64,000 nt of DNA, from assembly GCA_021234155.1 (NCBI GenBank), contig JAJEKV010000073.1, forward strand, positions 4,560,001 to 4,624,000. The letters are read 5' to 3'. A program made the translations under genes and the position numbers. The notes under the pieces were generated by a model. That model had not been told where the DNA came from and searched no databases. It worked only from the letters and a program-made list of their open reading frames with translations. Source of the stretch: Isoetes taiwanensis. Lineage: Eukaryota > Streptophyta > Lycopodiopsida > Isoetales > Isoetaceae. Below, one piece after another: positions 46,008 to 58,249 of the stretch; position 1 is the stretch's first letter; each line of letters begins with the position of its first letter.

Positions 46008-46355
46008 TTAAGACGTATCTCGCTTTCTAGGAACAGCTATGGATTTGATAACTTCGGCATCATCGCCCATGAAATCATTCACCAATGCCGCTAACGAGCT
46101 TGGCTCATGTTCGCTTCCGCTGCTAAAATAACGGTTCCTTTCTGCTTTCATCTCGTCTCTAAGCAGCCATGCTTTCAGTATTTCTAAAAACCTCGGATCC
46201 TTTCCCTCTTCGGCATTCATGCCATGCCCAGAAGAATTGATTTGAGCCGGATATCGCAAATGCCCTACCGGCTGCCCTTGTTTGCATAAGTGGAAGAATC
46301 GGAAAAGTGGAAGAATCGGATTTGCTTTTTCCCGAACTCGATCAAATTTGGACAT
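46008..46355 (-). CDS. Uncharacterised 115-codon frame
   Basis: It starts MSKFDRVREKANPILPLFRF and holds EGKDPRFLEILKAWLLRDEM and SLAALVNDFMGDDAEVIKSI. The composition (charged helices, few Cys) is protein-like and unlike the repeats around it. No known domain is recognised. It follows the palindrome block and could be another exon of the same captured gene or a separate small gene. Confidence 0.35.
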   Translation of the reverse strand: MSKFDRVREKANPILPLFRFFHLCKQGQPVGHLRYPAQINSSGHGMNAEEGKDPRFLEILKAWLLRDEMKAERNRYFSSGSEHEPSSLAALVNDFMGDDAEVIKSIAVPRKRDTS

Positions 46356-46979
46356 GGTTATGCCCTTTGCATCCCCTTCTGTTTCCTCTGCCGAATGAAA
46401 TGGCTTGGTATGCTAAAAGACCTGGCATGATTCTGCTATTAAAAAAATAAGGTATACAAGAAATTTGAGCAAAAGAACTAATATTATTGAAGAAAGAATC
46501 AAAATCCTTGATGATCAAGCAAAAATATGAAGATCAAGTAGTCTATGCAAGCCGCATTCAAGCAGATAAGAAAGGAATATCCAGATTAGAAGAAGGGGGC
46601 ACGAAACAGAGAGGTATCAATACGATTTGATGGCTGTAACCAAGAATTTGAAGCATCTAGAAGCAGGGCAAATCCAAATTTTCTTGGAAGAATTCTTTTC
46701 AAACGGCAAGGCAAAGCCCTAGATCATCCACACAGAAGCAAGAAAAGCTAAAGCATGCCCTGAATAGAAATATCCAGATTGTAGATTCTTACATTGCAGT
46801 GATTGAATTGATAAAGGGAGATGAAATTCAAGGCGTTGCAGAGACGGATCAGAAAGCGCGGAAGAATCGTCGGACTTGCTATGGCAGTGAAGGGGAGCTG
46901 GATTTTTTTTGGTAAGAGGAAGCGAAGCAGGGGATAGAAACAATAGAGGAAGTTGCCAAATCCATTCCCATCTCCCGAG

Positions 46980-47147
46980 TATATTGTTAGGCCTTTTTTC
47001 TATTTTTTATAGCCCTAGATCTTACAAAATAGAGATTAATGGTGATAGTCAATGTCACATCCATTTTTGATGAGGTAGAGGTGCTACGTGGATAGGCTAG
47101 AATTGCAAGAAATGCTGTAGGCTTGGTTAGGCTGGTGTGCTAAAAAA
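46980..47147 (+). repeat. Poly(A)-ended dispersed repeat, copy 3
   Basis: Shared blocks are AAAATAGAGATTAATGG, GCTACGTGGATAGGCTAGAA, GCTTGGTTAGGCTGGTGTGC and a run of A. It lies 5' of the MULE transposase fragment. Confidence 0.7.
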
Positions 47148-47559
47148 AACCAGCAAACCCGACTTTACCTGTAACAGAAATCCTCTCATAGAAAATTGGA
47201 GATGGTCTTCCGAACAGCCGAGGCGATCCCGGCTTACTTTGTGGCCCAAAACAGAAAGAATCACAAAGCGAAGACACATACCCAGTGCCACCATCACCAT
47301 TTTCGCCATGCCCATCTCCCGACCACGTTAGAACACCCAGTTCCGACCAACCTAAGCAGAGATTTGAGCCCTAGATTCCCATTTCGAATCCAGACTGCCA
47401 ACATCATTTCCTACCGTATTTCTATACGAATATACATACCAACCATGCAAAAACTTAGGTTATAAACATACCCTTCCTCATTTCGGCCACGTAATATCCT
47501 GTGACATTTGGAATAATTGATGACGAGAATGCAGAGAATTGGATTTGGTTTTTACATCA

Positions 47560-47762
47560 TCTGCACAGTAGTTTATGCATGGCTTACATTTATATCAGAC
47601 AGAGACAAGGGTTTGCAGGAGGCTTTGTATGCTATTTTCCGTGGCTGCCCAAATGCCTATTGCATGAGACATCCTGAGGCAAACCTCAAGAAGAAATGCA
47701 ATAATATTGAGTTTCTGCATTTCTTTTGGGAAGAGGCGCGAGCAAAATTTCTGCCTCAATAA
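47560..47762 (+). pseudogene. MULE transposase fragment
   Basis: TFISDRDKGLQEALYAIFRG, then CPNAYCMRHPEANLKKKCNN and FLHFFWEEARAKF, matches the MULE transposase core: 'SD...GL..A+...FP.A.HR.C..H+..N+.KK......+...FW.AA.A', containing the second acidic residue and the C/H block. Only about 65 residues remain of a domain of some 100 in a protein of 600 or more, and no zinc finger (SWIM) follows. It lies between copies 3 and 4 of the poly(A)-ended repeat. Confidence 0.8.
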
Positions 47763-47929
47763 TTTCATCATCTCAATTTTGCAGGATGGTAATGGATTTC
47801 TGCAAATCCTAATATACATCAAGGCTAAGTTGAAATGAAGTTCTCATATGAACGGTCTATTTTAACCCTGACTTTTCCACACAACAGAGGTAAACCTGGA
47901 GATCGGCCTAATGGACCGGAGGCAGTCGC

Positions 47930-48107
47930 AGAGGTCGCACCTGCTCTTCAATGATTTTCTTGGGGCTTTTCTAATTTTCCTGGCCATTGGATGCAAAATT
48001 TAGAAGATCCAGGGTTGAGATGAAAATTAACCTAACGTGGCAGGACACGTGACATAGCTAGAATTGCAGCAAAGTGTGCACCTCGGGTTAGACAACCCTG
48101 CTAAAAA
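47930..48107 (+). repeat. Poly(A)-ended dispersed repeat, copy 4 (most diverged)
   Basis: TTTTCTAATTTTCCTGGCCA, GACACGTGACATAGCTAGAA with TTGCA, and GGGTTAGACAACCCTGCT with six A keep the block order of copies 1-3. Confidence 0.6.
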
Positions 48108-50156
48108 ATGTATATTTTGAGCATAATCATACAATTATCTTGTGCAATTGAAGAAAGGGTTAGATATTACATAAGATTTAGTATGGTTTTGGGAAGTATT
48201 TGTGTGCTAAATCCGTATAATGCTGATGTCAGTGATTGGATTCTCCTGTTTGCATGGTGGAGGGCTTTTGGGAAGTTTATTTCTAGAATATTTTGTTTGT
48301 GCAAAGGAAGGAGGCGGCGTGAAGGCGATGGCACCCACCGCCATGGGATAGGAGGAGATGGCGGAAGGCACTGCGCCTCCGTCCCGATCATCTTGTGGTG
48401 CGATTCGATCCTCTTTCCCCTATTCGTCTCTACAAATCGTGGAGTCTATCTAGCTATCCAGCCCACATCCTTTACCCTATCCACTCCATCTATCCTTTAC
48501 TATGGGCTTAAAGGATTTGAGGAATCATGTACCATATGTTTGTGTTTTGCAATGGATGGTTTTAGTAGATTTTGATTTCCAAATGAGTTGAGATTTCGAT
48601 TGTATTTCACAAGCTTGTCCATAAGCTTATCATTATTCAAAGTTTGCTCTTATGATGCACCCCATGTAAGCTTGAAGCTTCGATGGCCTCCTAGATATTT
48701 ATGTTATGTCTTCTATTGTTTTGTTCTTCTAAAACCTTAAATGACACGAATCCCCATGTCACATTCCTTTTGAAGGGCTCACATGCCATAGGGTTAGGAA
48801 GAGATTTTGTTTTTGTTATTGCTTGAGTTCTGTAGCGGGGTTCCCAATTTCTTTATTAATACCCCTTACGTCCCTTGTTCTTGTTGCATAGAGCTTTGTC
48901 CATGATTGTTCGTCACATTTTTAATGCAATTGGGCGATGTCTATATATATGCTATTCTTGAACTTGAATTACAAATATTTTGTGTGAGATTTCGTTTCAT
49001 GTTGCCGTCAAATATTTTGTGTGTAGATTTGCTTTCATCTTTGTACTACCTTGCTGTAGGATCCGGCAGGGCAATTTATGATGTTTGTATGTGAATGATC
49101 TTTGTTTTGTTGTAATCCAATTATGAGTACACATGATTTGAGGGGTACTTGTTATTCATGTTTGTATCTATAAAATTTGTATGCACTCACGGTATCAATA
49201 CATTGACTCCTATTGTGGTTTTGACAACCATGTCTTTGAGGTGTAAAATGGGGTTTGACCCCATCTTGTTTTTTACCTGAGGGCGGCTAGGGTTGTGAAA
49301 TTTGGCATATTCTGTGGTATATTCCATGGATCAAGGGTTGAGATGAGACGAGTATGGAGTATCAGTACTTGTTTGATTATTAGGTTCTTGGCATGGGAGT
49401 ATCAAAGAACCGAGTGCTTAGAAAATCCATCAATCTACACCATACAACCTTTTGCTTTGCACTTCCAATTCAAGTTTCCAAAATCCATATAATCCACTAT
49501 CCCGTAAGTATCTTTTCGATCATCAAAAACACATTATTTTAGACCTTTCTGCTAGAAAGAAAGGGTGGAAGAAAGGAAGAAACCCAACAAGTAAAGAAGA
49601 CCCAGATAAAATAGATGCATGGCCAAAACCTGAAACTGCATCATAAACTAGACTTTCACAAATCTATTCCACCTTATAGGCATATGCGCCTTTTTATAAT
49701 GTCTTTAATCAAAGACGAAAGAGAATAAACATTAAGAATGCCTAGTCTCACCTCTTAAAGCAAAGACATATTGCTTTTTAAAGAGCGAAGGACAATATTA
49801 CCACATTAATGGCCTATTGGGATATCCAGAAAATTGTCCTGATGTTGCTTCAAGATTTGGCTTCCTATATTCCCTGTTCCTTCAAAAAGCTTGACCCAAA
49901 CTCATTGGGTAAATGCTTAGGAATTTAATGTAATCATGTAAAGTTAACATCCAAAGAGTTCACTATCCTCACCAGATATAACATTTAACTGTGAACAATT
50001 CAACCCAGAAGTTTCGCTCAACCACGATCCCTAGCAACATTGTCTCCATTGCCCGACTACTGTCTTGCTTATTCACTGCACATGTACTTAATGGGGTTAG
50101 TGGGGGTTCCTGGATGCCTCTGCATGCATGGAAACATCTTGGAAATCTTGGATAAC
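48108..50156. other. Non-coding, no recognised gene
   Basis: The frame at 48108-48575 has no domain; its middle (48300-48400) is a GC-rich patch of GGCG and CCGCC words in AT-rich surroundings. Other frames are short. Confidence 0.4.
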
Positions 50157-50300
50157 AAGGAAGGAAGGAAGGAAGGAAGGAAGGTATTTTTATCGTCCAC
50201 AAGCACAAACATAGACAAAAGATCCTATGTGATTATAGTGCAAGACATTGACAACATGATCAAATGAAATACAACACATGAGCATCAGAAGCAACGAACA
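50157..50300 (-). mobile_element. LINE 3' tail, (TTCC)n type
   Basis: On the minus strand: GTGCTTGTGGACGATAAAAA, TACC and seven TTCC units. The GTGGACG.TAAAAA word is the hallmark shared with the other LINE ends here. The 5' limit is unknown. Confidence 0.6.
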
Positions 50301-52340
50301 TAGTCAAAATACCAAAACATTATAACCATAGCTCCGAAACAATGGGAAGCTCAACCAGCCTACATGCAAGCCCTGTTAGCAGATAAATGTCGAACTAGCT
50401 TACATTCCAAGGCCTGTACCGAACCTAGAATCCTGAGCCCGGAGGATCCAAGTACATAATAAAATGCCAAGACAACATTGAAACAATGCAAAGTTCGTGA
50501 CATGTCGTGTTCATTACATATGTGCTACAAGTGTATAAGTTATACTCTTGCCCCTTGTCGAGGTTTCCCATACAACCTGACCACGTTGAAGTAGCTAACT
50601 TATTGATGAATCCCATGATGAAGATCTAAACATGTCGAGGAAGTATGAAGCCTGGCTGTCATATTGATGTAGATGCAACACATATATACATCGAACAATA
50701 GAGATACTAACATTTCCCAATCTACAAATCTAACTTATAACCATTTTTTCCACGAGGAATACAACATTCCATACCATTTATCCATTGCCATGATACTTAC
50801 TTTTTTCTTATTCACAAGACCATAAAATAAGTTACTCTATTATTATGCCAACATTGCTCCACGCCACAGTCGTACTCAGAAACCCCCATAAGCTTCATAT
50901 GGTTCTCTTGGACAAACTACTCAATCTCATCTCACGCCTTACTTTCAAAAGTTCCATCTCAATAGCTATAATCAAATCATTAACCATGGTTTTAATATCT
51001 TTTTTAAAAAATCCCACTTTCCTTAGCAAAAATATTTATTCATGCAACTAACGACCCAACATTTCCAACTTAAAAATCAACATAATCTGATGATTGCAAC
51101 TACATATAATCCTTGCCACGTGATCCTGAACCATAGCTCCATCTCTAGGAGCCAAAAAACCCAGATGACACAATGCTTGAGCTTCATATTCAACTTACTG
51201 ATTATCTACCCAGATGCTCATATTTTCCTTTACTCGTGTCAAGCGAGATCTACTTAGGAGCCGTCTCAAAAGTCAATCTGCCATATTTTTTTACCATTTT
51301 AGACTTATTTATTCCTATATTTTATACTATTTTAGTCACATTACAATCATTTAAAGCATTGCATTCCCTTGCTATTACAATTCTTGTGACTGTTTTGAGC
51401 AATTTGTGGCAGTCTTCTTCCATCCACATGCAAGGCAATTGAACCCCACCCCAATAATTTGTTTCTTCATTAACTCCTTAGATTAGCAACAAAATATTAA
51501 ACCAAAGCAAAGAGACAATTCAACAACCAAATAAATATAAACAACTGAAACAAAATCATGACTTTTTTAATTAAATGTTGTAGACATCCAAGAAATAAGA
51601 TTGGAGACATGCCAAATCCATTGATTCAATCCCATATCGACCATTTCCAAGCAATTTCAGACCTTTCTGACTCAGAATTAGCCCTGTCAGAGATGTTTTC
51701 ACTCACTGGTTACCTTCCAATATGAGAGCAACAAGTCCAACACCTGTTAAAGCCTCTTACAATGCCAACTATGGGGAAGGGGACAAAAGCGTGTCGACTT
51801 CAAAGATAGAGGGCAGCGTGTACCCCAAAGTAATAAAAGTACTTCTTGCAGTCCATCCCAAAGGAGAAAAGGCAAGAATGTATAGAAAAGCAGGTGTGCT
51901 TGAGGTGCTTGCAATCGGGACATCGTATACACAATTGTCCATTCGTGACGAACGCAGTGCTCGCCGAGCTAGGAGGATGAAAGACTCCCCTGAAAGAAGA
52001 TGATAAAGAAGCTCACGGCTATATCCAAGGTGAGTCTCACACCCTTTCCACCATTGACATGGAGAATGTCAAAAGCCAGCATCATGTCATATCAACAATT
52101 GGGAAAGTAAAAGTTAAGTCCTTCATAGTGCTGATAGACTAGCTTTATGAGTGTCCAACAAATTCATAATTTATCATATTCACATGCAAAAATCATGTAC
52201 AGAATAATCACGGCAACTCATAGCACCTCGATTGATAAACAACAGAACCCCACCTGAGAATTTCTTCATGCATGGACCTTTGGATCCCTTACAACTGCTT
52301 GCGCCTCAGAAAGATCGACTTCTAGCTCTAAGAATCAAAC
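50301..52340. other. AT-rich intergenic sequence
   Basis: Short Ile/Leu-rich frames (50845-51051, 51173-51442) are typical of random AT-rich DNA. A frame at 51722-52003 is hydrophilic (EGDKSVSTSKIEG, RDERSARRARRMKDSPERR) but unknown; its opposite strand has a Cys-rich piece (LCIRCPDCKHLKHTCFSIHS). Neither can be assigned. Confidence 0.35.
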
Positions 52341-52500
52341 TATAGAATAGAATAGATTTTTTAACGTCCACGGAGACCAATAGGTCATGGGACCCATACA
52401 ATGGGCTAGTACAATCATTACTACTAGGATTAAAAAACCCCTGCCTCGAAAGGTTTTCAAGGGAAAAACCTTTGCAGTAATGATGATACTAGACAAGAGG
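52341..52500 (-). mobile_element. LINE 3' end, heavily truncated
   Basis: The minus strand gives AGGTTTTTCCCTTGAAAACC, GGGTCCCATGACCTATTGGT, CTCCGTGGACGTTAAAAAAT and a (CTATT)n tail at 52341-52355. It is about 75-80 percent identical by eye to 14973-15130. Only about 150 bp of 3' UTR remain. Confidence 0.8.
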
Positions 52501-52721
52501 AGATAATGACTACTGAGGGCTCAGTAATTGCAGACGTTTATCTAGAACCTCAAGTATGTATAAGGCCAAGTCATGCACATATGGAAGAAAATATATAATG
52601 CAGTCAATTCTGATCCAGCACCACAATTTTTGTCATAACTTTCTCATACATATGAGTTTCAACCTGATCAAACCAATACAAAAAGCTTACTAAAAAATCT
52701 TTCTGATAAATGAAAAATCAC

Positions 52722-52796
52722 CTGAAAAGGATCTCTGGTCGCCGAGATATGATGGGCTCTAATACTGCCCAGAATTGCGCCTTCTGCTTTCATGTT
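52722..52796 (-). pseudogene. Single 25-codon exon with splice sites
   Basis: On the minus strand CTTTTGCAG stands directly before an exon of exactly 75 nt (NMKAEGAILGSIRAHHISAT then RDPFQ), which is followed by GTGATTTTT. The length is a whole number of codons, it is free of stops, and it is protein-like. I do not recognise the family and find no neighbouring exons. It lies just outside the 3' end of Helitron copy 2. Confidence 0.5.
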
Positions 52797-52929
52797 CTGC
52801 AAAAGCTCTTGCAAAAATTCTTTTACATATAGGTAAAAACCCTTTCTTATGTATTCTTTATGCATGCCATGCATATGTACATACATACATAAGTACGTAC
52901 TAGAAACGTGTGCCCGGCGATGCCGGACA

Positions 52930-54010
52930 TTAGTCCTAGACTTGTGGAATCGGTAGATGTGATAGAATTTTTAGGTGGAATAAAGATCTGTAGATGTAAT
53001 TGTGTAAGTACTTGTAATGAAGTGCCAAGTGTGATGGTTTAAGGTTTAGGCATTATCTTTGGCCACGTGGAATGGCTAGGAATCATGGACTGTATATGTG
53101 TAGCAGCATGGGTAGACATAATGGAAATGCGTAAAGTTTAGGTTATTGGTTTATGATAGTTTAGAGCATTATGGAAGATGTAATTGTGCGTATGACTTCA
53201 TAGTATCTAATCTAAGTTGTAGTGTAACTTTGCAAACCCAAAATCATAGTAGTACGTGCCATATGCATGACCATTGAGAAAAATACTCATGTGCGTGAGA
53301 GTTGACATGATGTCAGTGAAGTTTGTTCTAGAGGGGTATTAAACACAAAAGGGAAAATTCGGTGTAAAGGGTTCCTCAAAAAAAATAATGGCAAATCTTA
53401 GAGTCTCGAATTTAGATGTTTGTAGCGAATTCACTGGTATGTTGAGACCTAATTTTATACTCATATGGCCTATAGTTCTAAAAGTGTAATCAATTTAAGA
53501 GAAAGAACTTAATTCTCAAAATTTGCGTTCACAAACTTAATTCTGCATTGTTTAATATTATCCATGCTTAAAATATTTGTTCTTGCAAATCAATGGCCGC
53601 AATTTCATAATAAGAGAAAACAACTGATAATAAGGGCAGGGAAATTTGATACTATTTCTTTGACCCTTAGCTTTGCAAACATCATTTAACACCTGTATAC
53701 TCTTGCGAATTATGGAACGCCATAGAAAACATAACTTTGCAAATCAAACCACAATTAGATGAATGACATGCAAGTACTAATATGTAAACAAATGCTAAAC
53801 TAAAATAGTCGTGGACGTGTGGACTGGATACACATAATGGTATTTGTAGGTGGATTAAAAGAGTTATAAATGTCATTGCCTTAGATATAATGGAGCCCAA
53901 AGTGTGAAAATTTTTTAGGTTTAGGAAGGTGGGGCATTAACTATGTCTTAAAGGGTTGGGCATTCCCGTGGAATGTGTAGGAATAATGAGAATGTATTGG
54001 GTGAAAGCAG
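52930..54010. repeat. Two diverged copies of a segment in Helitron 2
   Basis: 52930-53100 and 53815-53985 share the order ATA(G/A)AATTTTTAGGTGGA or GGTATTTGTAGGTGGATTAA, TAAATGTCATTG, CCA(A)AGTGTGA, TTTAGG, GTGGAAT and TAGGAATAATGA. Identity is low, so these are old duplicates. Confidence 0.5.
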
Positions 54011-55443
54011 AATGGAGATAGATGGCATGGTTTGCATGCACCTTAGGTGTTTAGTTGGTGCTTATAATGTTTTAGGATTTTATGGACTTAAGAACGCTTC
54101 AAGATGTTGTAGAAGATAGTATATCCGATGTGTAATCAACACAATAGCAATTGGAGTGGTAGTGGAATAATGGAGTGGCAAGTCAGCCCCTTTAGAATTG
54201 ACTTAACCTGAAAAGAAGTAACTTCATACCCTATAAGCTCCTATGCATGTAAGATTTAAAGTGATTCATCATAGATGTGTGGTTCGAGGTTTCTAGATAA
54301 CATAAATACAGACCACTACAAAATATGCATCCAATATCCCAAGAATAATGTGCACAACATTTTAAAAAACACAACCCTAAATCATAAGCTGGATGTTTTC
54401 GATAAATTCATTGTTCTTTTTTATAACGCTTACTGGGACATGGAAATCATACAATATTTTCTAGAAGACATCAAGTAGGGCATGGACTTCGCAAGATTAG
54501 CAGCTGAAGAGGCTTTATAAGTATTCCATTCTTAGACCATTCCAATTCCAGCAAAGCTTGCTTACTTGTATCAAAAGAATAAAACTGTGCACTTTGTTTG
54601 TCAAAATCCATCATCATAGTCGATACGGTTTTGAGCTTTAAACGACTAATAAAAACGTCTTTGCACATAGCTAGTCTACATTAAGAAATAGATCCGCAAG
54701 GTCGGTGCAAAACGATCTAAATACATTTCTCAATCAAGGATCACATCCATTGTGCATCCACTTCATGTATATGCTGCAACGCTGCGCCAAAGGAACTACC
54801 TACAAATCAGTCCTAGCATATAATGCCCTGCAGCTCCATTGAGCACCTGTCAACAAAGCAAGTTATTACCCTTTCAAAATATTCTTACACTTGAAATGAC
54901 AGAGCCACATATACCTCCGCTGCATAGTATTTTGATCCTGCATAATAAAGGACAAACACTTCAATCATAGCTATTCATGGCTATTCAGGTTATAAAGGAC
55001 TACAAACATTGTCCGGGCTCATTCCTTACTTATGCTATCAGCCATGCAAATCTTTGTTTGAGAGCTTTCTTGACAAATAAGGGGATGGTAAAAAGAGGGA
55101 CAATCATCCTATAGGACAAATTAATTTCACGCTTCGTTATGAGCGAAATCTCATATGACTTGCTATCTCTCTCAATGAAGATTTTAATTCAACTAAGGGA
55201 ATTTTCAACTATATAATCACATGAAATATTTAGCATGAGAACTTTACTCTACGAGCATGTGGAAAGAAAGTATAAAATATAAACCTACCATCACGAAATA
55301 TTTAGCAAGCAGAACGTTACTATGAGCATGTGAAAGAAGTGTAAAATACAAATCTAACCTTTCAAAAAAGGATATGCCCAATAAGCTTGATCATTACAAA
55401 AATAGCACGTAGCCCGACAAAGTGCAGATTAAATCGAACTAAA
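54011..55443. other. Helitron 2 interior, no gene
   Basis: Short frames only. 55218-55365 holds a tandem pair of about 90 bp sharing GAAATATTTAGCA, GAGCATGTG and GTAAAATA(C/T)AAA. Confidence 0.4.
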
Positions 55444-57830
55444 AGCTTATTTGCATGAGAACTTGATAAAGAAAACCCATTAACAGGTCACTACTTTTTG
55501 CGGACTAAATGCAAAGACGCCACAATGTACATTACATTGGAATGAATTCTTCAAAAGTAAATAAAGCTAACCTAAACTCGGAGAAAGCATGTCCATCTTG
55601 CTATTCGCAACAAACACAATTTTTGAGCTTCAAGAAATTTAACCAAAGCAAAAATATAGATCATAAATCTTTGAGTTTTCAGATACATCGCATGCAAGGC
55701 TAATGAATTTTATGCTCAGCTTATCGGCAAACCTTAATGGGCTTGTGACAAAGCACAAATTCTGTTCTCAGAGCTCATTGATCATAGAATATGGGTCCGG
55801 AAGGAAAAGCTTATTTGCATGAGAACTTTGATAAAGAAAAATCCATTAATAGGTCACTTTTCGGATTTGGATGCAAGACGCCACACGCTGCCCGGGCGAC
55901 ATTTTGCATCCGACATCATAACGTACATTACATTGGAATGAATTCTTCAAAAGCAAATAGGCGCACCTAGACTCAGAGAAAATAGGTCCACCTTGCTATC
56001 TGCAAATTCTTGAGCTTCAAGAAATTTGCAGCCAGAAAGGCTATGCACTACCTTATCTGAACTCAAAACCGTCCCTATATGACAACTATTTAGCCAAAGC
56101 AAAACTATAGATCATAAATCTTTGAGTTTTCAAATACATAACATGCAAGGCTAATGAATTTTATGCTCTAATATCAGCTTATTAGCAAACCTTAATGGGG
56201 CTGGTGACAAAAAGCTAATTCATCTCCTTGAAAGTCATGCAACTCGAATTCAATGAAAATCCCGCAAATAGTATTTGTCGAGTTAGTGGTTGTCGGGGGC
56301 TCATTGATCATAGAGTATGGGCATTCGGAAGTAAACAAAGATAGAGAAATGAAGCTGAAGTAATAGTCTTGAGATCTACAGGAAGGAAAAGTAGCCTCAT
56401 TAATAGGTCGATGGCTTGCTCCAAAATTTCAAGAGGGGCTCGGAATCTGCAAAAGAAAGTAGAAACAGTAAGAGCATAACTTTCCTGCTTTGGGAGGAGC
56501 ATAGCTTTCATGCTTTGGGAGGCCAAAATAAAACAAACCTTGGGGTCCAGGGAAGAGCTTCCTTATTGGAATGAATTCTTCAAAAGTAAATAGGCGCACC
56601 TGGACTCAGAGAAAATAGGTCCACCTTGCTATCTGCAAATTCTTGAGCTTCAAGAAATTTGCAGCCAGAAAGGCTATGCACTACCTTATGTGAACTCAAA
56701 ACTGTCCCTATATGACAACTATACCCAGCCAAAGCAAAATTATAGATCATAAATCTTTGAGTTTTCAAATACATACATGCAAGGCTAATGAATTTTATAC
56801 TCAAATATCAGCTTATTAGCAAACCTTAATGGGCTGGTGACAAAGCAACTCGAATCCAGCTCAATGAAAATCCTGCAAATAGTATTTGTCAGAGTTAGTG
56901 GTTGTCAGGGCTCATTGATCATAGAGTATGGGCATTCCTGCAGCGTAAACAAAGATAGAGAAATGATCCAAGTAATAGTCTTGAATCTGAGGAAGGAACA
57001 GGGAGTAGCCTCACCTGTGACTGTGATTCGATGGCTTGCTCAAAAAGTGAAGAGGGGCTCGGAATCGCAAAAGAAAGTAGAAACAAGAAGAGCATAACTT
57101 TTCCCGCTTTGGGAGGAGCATAGCTTTCATGCTTTGGGAGGCCAAAATAAAACAAACCTTGGGGTCAGGGAAGAGCTTCCTTATTGGAATGAATTCTTCA
57201 AAAGTAAATAGGCGCACTGGACTCGAGGAGAAAATAGGTCCACCTTGCTATCTGCAAATTCTTGAGCTTCAAGAAATTTGCGACCGAAAAAAACTATGCA
57301 CTACCTTATGTGAACTCAAAACTGTCCCTATATGACAACTATACCCAGCCAAAGCAAAATTATAGATCATAAATCTTTGAGTTTTCAAATACATACATGC
57401 AAGGCTAATGAATTTTATACTCAAATATCAGCTTATTAGCAAACCTTAATGGGCTGGTGACAAAGCAACTCGAATCCAGCTCAATGAAAATCCTGCAAAT
57501 AGTATTTGTCAGAGTTAGTGGTTGTCAGGGCTCATTGATCATAGAGTATGGGCATTCCTGCAGCGTAAACAAAGATAGAGAAATGATCCGAAGTAATAGT
57601 CTTGAATCTGAGGAAGGAACAGGGGAGTAGCCTCACCTGCAGCCAGATTCGATGGCTTGCTCCAAAAGCTGAAGAGGGCTCTGGAATCTGCAAAAGAAAG
57701 TAGAAACAATAAGAGCATAACTTTCGTGCTTTGGGAGGAGCATAGCTTTCATGCTTTGGGAGGCCAGAATAAAACGAACCTTGGGGTCCAGGGAAGAGCT
57801 ATCCAAATCTTCAAGGATCACCAAGCAACC
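55444..57830 (-). repeat. Four tandem units carrying gene fragments
   Basis: GGAATGAATTCTTCAAAAG marks units at 55539, 55935, 56568 and 57186 (periods 396, 633, 618). Units 3 and 4 are nearly identical apart from changes at CAG/CTG words. Units 1 and 2 share a different upstream block (GCTTATTTGCATGAGAACTT at 55447 and 55811). Read on the minus strand the units contain spliceable exons (see 57637-57846). Confidence 0.9.
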
Positions 57831-57846
57831 TTTCCTTATCTATTCG
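57637..57846 (-). pseudogene. Captured exon pair with a 92-bp intron
   Basis: On the minus strand an exon ending KGCLVILEDLDSSSLDPK stops at CCCAAG|GTTCG (57780/57779). A 92-nt intron rich in T ends TTTCTTTTGCAG at 57688, and the next exon (57687-57637) ends GGCTGCAG|GTGAGG. An acceptor seven bases on would give SPLQLLEQAIESGC. The same junctions recur, partly altered, in the other units, where the first exon is replaced by unit-boundary sequence. Upstream pieces (RWLSLMRPDVLILTIEIASI; DAPVAKRSAMAETAIRSG) near 57930-58130 may be earlier exons. The parent gene is not identified. Confidence 0.45.
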
Positions 57847-58176
57847 TATCTGTAATCGCTTTCCTGGAAATTTCAAAAGTTCAAAGGCATCTCGTTTGAC
57901 AATGGAAAGCTTGAGAATGCTTAGAATAGTACCTGAGCGTATTGCAGTCTCTGCCATAGCTGAACGTTTTGCAACAGGAGCATCATTCAGGTATAAACGT
58001 CATGCCAATGGAAGCAATCTCGATGGTTAATATGAGCACATCTGGCCGCATCAAGGAAAGCCATCGCCATAGGTAGCCGCTGTGCTTCCAGTCTTCCAAT
58101 TTTTTAGAGCTATAGGTCGTCTGGAGTGGTTTGAAATTGACGCATACAACCAAAAACATCCCGGAAGGGGGAAAGG

Positions 58177-58198
58177 GAACGCCGCATGCGGCGTTCCA
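58177..58198. repeat. Perfect 22-bp palindrome in Helitron 2 5' end
   Basis: The 18-bp palindrome of copy 1 (212-229) with one GG/CC pair added on each side, at the same distance from the TC end and in inverted orientation relative to copy 1. Confidence 0.85.
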
Positions 58199-58249
58199 TG
58201 CGGCTGCACAGGCACAATTACCAACACCTTCCCATTTTAAAAAAGAAGA

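Larger units (their letters stand above)
52900..58249 (-). mobile_element. Helitron-like element, copy 2 (minus orientation)
   Basis: On the minus strand the element starts TCTTCTTTTTTAAAATGGGA at 58249 and carries GGTGTTGG and the palindrome GGAACGCCGCATGCGGCGTT, matching the first 70 bp of copy 1. It ends at 52900 with hairpin GTCCGGC-ATC-GCCGGGC, ACACGTTT and CTAG, followed by T. Length is about 5.35 kb. The inside differs from copy 1: four tandem gene-fragment units (55444-57830) and, near the 3' end, two diverged copies of a 200-bp segment. No Rep/helicase is seen. Its 5' end touches the CTAG of another Helitron end. Confidence 0.65.

Noticed and set aside
48108-48575. 155-codon frame considered as a gene
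   Set aside because: No motif or splice context, abrupt composition change in the middle, and no support from neighbours.
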